From assembly GCF_003985125.1 (NCBI RefSeq), contig NZ_ML133566.1, forward strand, positions 186,001-250,000: a stretch of 64,000 nucleotides of DNA, written 5' to 3'. Positions 62,442 to 64,000 of the stretch are shown piece by piece (position 1 is the stretch's first letter; each line of letters begins with the position of its first letter). Made by a program: the position numbers and the translations under genes. Under the pieces are notes generated by a model. It had not been told where the DNA came from. It did no database searches and worked only from the letters and a program-made list of their open reading frames with translations. Source of the stretch: Rhizobium phaseoli. Lineage in GTDB: Bacteria > Pseudomonadota > Alphaproteobacteria > Rhizobiales > Rhizobiaceae.

Positions 62442-62957
62442 ATGCCTGACATTCGCATCCTTTCCGCCGAGGAGGCACGCGCCGCCATTCCGGCCCTGTC
62501 GCAGGTGCTTGCCGATTGCGTCGCCGGCGGCGCGTCGGTCGGCTTCATGCAGCCCTATACGCCCGACGATGCCGAGCCCTATTGGCGCGACGTCGCCGAT
62601 GCCGTTGCGGCGGGCGGCAATCTGCTGCTGGTCGCCGAACTCGCCGGAAGCATCGTCGGTACCGTGCAGGTGGGCGCTGCGCAGATGCCGAACCAGCCGC
62701 ATCGCGGTGATCTGAAGAAACTGCTGGTGCATCGCTCCGCCCGCGGCAGGGGCCTTGCCCGGCTGCTGATGGAGGCCGCCGAACAGGAGGCAAGAAGGCG
62801 CGGCAAAACCCTGCTCGTGCTCGACACGGCAACCGGCAGCGATGCCGAGGCGATTTATCCGCGCCTGGGCTGGGAGCGCGTCGGCGTCATTCCCGATTAT
62901 GCGCTGTGGCCGCAAGGCGGCTTCTGCGATACCACCCTGTTCTATAAGCGGCTCTAA
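62442..62957 (+). CDS. GNAT-family N-acetyltransferase
   Basis: A 171-residue acetyltransferase. The acetyl-CoA-binding motif A is LLVHRSARGRGLARLLMEAA (about residues 89-108), preceded by the strand GSIVGTVQVGA. The C-terminal part (TGSDAEAIYPRLGWERVGVIPDYA) is normal for the family. Substrate is unknown. AGGAGAAC precedes the ATG. It lies 24 bases after the XRE-cupin regulator on the same strand and is probably co-transcribed, a pairing common in bacteria. Confidence 0.9.
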   Translation: MPDIRILSAEEARAAIPALSQVLADCVAGGASVGFMQPYTPDDAEPYWRDVADAVAAGGNLLLVAELAGSIVGTVQVGAAQMPNQPHRGDLKKLLVHRSARGRGLARLLMEAAEQEARRRGKTLLVLDTATGSDAEAIYPRLGWERVGVIPDYALWPQGGFCDTTLFYKRL

Positions 62958-62972
62958 TTGCGCCGGCTCCGC

Positions 62973-63584
62973 TCAAGCCGGCCGGCGCAAACCCGGAAAT
63001 GCCCCGGCAAGTGTGGTGCCTGCCGTCCATTGCGCCGCGTTCCAGCCGAACTGCCGCGCCGCTTCGATATTTTCCGCCATGTCGTCGATGAAGCCGATTT
63101 CGCCGGGCAGGGCGCCGGCGCGTTCGGTCGCCAGCCGGAAAAAGTCCGGCGAAGGTTTGCGGTGTCCGAGCGCGGCGGAATAGATGATGCCGTCGACATG
63201 CCCGCCGAGGCCAGCCTCTTCCATCAGATAGCGGGCCCGCCTGTGCTCCTGATTGGTCGCCAGAAAGAGGGCAACACCGCTTTGCCGGAGGGCGGCAAGC
63301 TCCTCCAGGAGATTGAGATCGAGGCGGGAATCGTTTTCGAACCAATAGTCGATCAGGGTTGCGGCGCTGAGATGCGGCGCGATCTCTGCAAGCACGGCCG
63401 AAAGCCGCGGTTCCAACGGCTCGCGGCCGATGATGATATCGTTCCAGTGGGTCTGGAAGAACGCCTGCTGCAGCAGGTCGAGGCGCAGCCCGAGATCGCG
63501 CTCGAGAAAGGTGAAGTGCGGCAGGCCGTCGGCCGGCCGGCCATGAATCAGCACGCCGTCGACATCGACCATCAGCACCTTCAT
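62973..63584 (-). CDS. HAD-superfamily hydrolase
   Basis: A 203-residue haloacid-dehalogenase-type phosphatase. Motif 1 is LMVDVDGVLIHG (about residues 4-15, DxD), motif 2 LFLATNQEH (about 111), motif 3 Lys in GHRKPSPDFF (about 145) and motif 4 IGFIDDMAENIEAA (about 168-181). A helical cap sits between motifs 1 and 2 (subfamily IA). The substrate is not predictable. It converges on the GNAT gene with 15 bases between stops. Confidence 0.9.
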   Translation of the reverse strand: MKVLMVDVDGVLIHGRPADGLPHFTFLERDLGLRLDLLQQAFFQTHWNDIIIGREPLEPRLSAVLAEIAPHLSAATLIDYWFENDSRLDLNLLEELAALRQSGVALFLATNQEHRRARYLMEEAGLGGHVDGIIYSAALGHRKPSPDFFRLATERAGALPGEIGFIDDMAENIEAARQFGWNAAQWTAGTTLAGAFPGLRRPA

Positions 63585-63717
63585 GCGGAAAATTTCCTCG
63601 TTCTGAAAACACCGGCGAAGGTGGCGTTATTTAGCGCGGCGATCAAGCCGACACACCGCTTTTTCGTTGGGGCGAAGCCGTGTAAATCTCGATTTTCAAT
63701 CAGGGGCAGGATCTGCA

Positions 63718-64000
63718 ATGCGCGTCATCTATTCCGAAGATCATAAGCTGCGCGATGCCAGGACAGAGCTCTATGCCGGCCAGCTGGTGACGCCCTTCGA
63801 GGCGCCGTTCCGGGCCGAATGGATCCTGGCAGCCGTCAAGGAGGCGGGCTTTGCCGATGTTGTGGCGCCCGATGCGCACGGGCTGGAAACCGCCAAAAAG
63901 GTGCATGATCCCGCCTATCTCGATTTTCTCGCCACCGTCTGGGACCGCTGGGTGGCGGCCGGCTTCGAGGGCGAGGCGATCGCCAATTCCTTCCCGGTGC
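63718..64000 (+). CDS. Histone deacetylase-family protein / acetylpolyamine amidohydrolase (3' end outside window)
   Basis: The first 94 residues of a larger protein; the frame is open to the end of the window. The start MRVIYSEDHKLRDARTELYA and the segment THETAKKVHDPAYLDFL-like (here ETAKKVHDPAYLDFLATVW, about residues 58-76) are typical of class II-type bacterial deacetylases that act on acetylpolyamines or acetylated small molecules. The zinc and catalytic His residues lie beyond the window. CAGGGGCAGG precedes the ATG at 63718. Confidence 0.82.
   Translation, partial: MRVIYSEDHKLRDARTELYAGQLVTPFEAPFRAEWILAAVKEAGFADVVAPDAHGLETAKKVHDPAYLDFLATVWDRWVAAGFEGEAIANSFPV

Overview
The window reads as chromosomal DNA of an alphaproteobacterium of the order Rhizobiales, most likely Rhizobium (R. 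etli / R. leguminosarum type). The evidence is the high G+C content and codon use, rhizobial families (DUF982, BA14K, KTSC, cpa/tad pilus with TadE pairs), and three copies of a mosaic palindromic intergenic repeat resembling the Rhizobium RIME elements. There is no rRNA, phage, insertion sequence or CRISPR array. Two tRNA genes (Ser-GGA, Leu-CAG) are present, both on the minus strand.

Layout. 1-6119: end of a yejABEF-type oligopeptide importer operon, closed by a hydroxyacid dehydrogenase. 6120-10450: a mixed stretch with pncB, small proteins (one RMF/CrpP-like with a 21-base tandem repeat, one KTSC), a ParD/ParE toxin-antitoxin pair and tRNA-Ser. 10526-22421: a nucleoside uptake and salvage island. 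The plus strand carries a BMP-family ABC importer (binding protein, ATPase, two permeases), then cdd, punA, deoC and deoA. The minus strand carries deoB, add and upp. Together these can import nucleosides, deaminate them, split off the base, isomerise and cleave the (deoxy)ribose phosphate, and return uracil to UMP. 22530-35092: a complete Flp/Tad pilus locus (pilA, cpaA-F, tadB, tadC on plus; two TadE-like pseudopilins and a free-standing secretin N-domain protein on minus; tadD after a LysE-type exporter gene).

35235-44647: leucyl aminopeptidase, a MarR regulator and an NlpC/P60 protein. Converging on these is a minus-strand operon of a P1 aminopeptidase, a family-5 binding protein, two dpp-type permeases and an amidase, with no ATPase genes in the window. 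45169-49101: a 975-residue kinase / degenerate M23 / class-III aminotransferase fusion, followed by purU. 49319-54866: a polysaccharide cluster (acyltransferase, polymerase/ligase-like membrane protein, secreted GH5 glucanase, Wzz-like chain-length protein, small secreted protein). 55181-64000: housekeeping and small accessory genes (DUF982, BA14K, selenoprotein-W-like, amidotransferase, hexapeptide acetyltransferase, GFA protein, orphan CcdA-like protein, lepA, tenA, XRE-cupin regulator, GNAT, HAD), ending in the first part of a histone-deacetylase-family gene.

The window is mostly conserved chromosome. The best candidates for under-described biology are the triple fusion at 45169-48096, the RMF/CrpP-like protein with a heptad repeat tail (8141-8407), the CcdA-like protein with no toxin and no DNA-binding half (58569-58802), and the paired palindromes ahead of the nucleoside operon. 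All family assignments come from reading motifs by eye; no database search was run.
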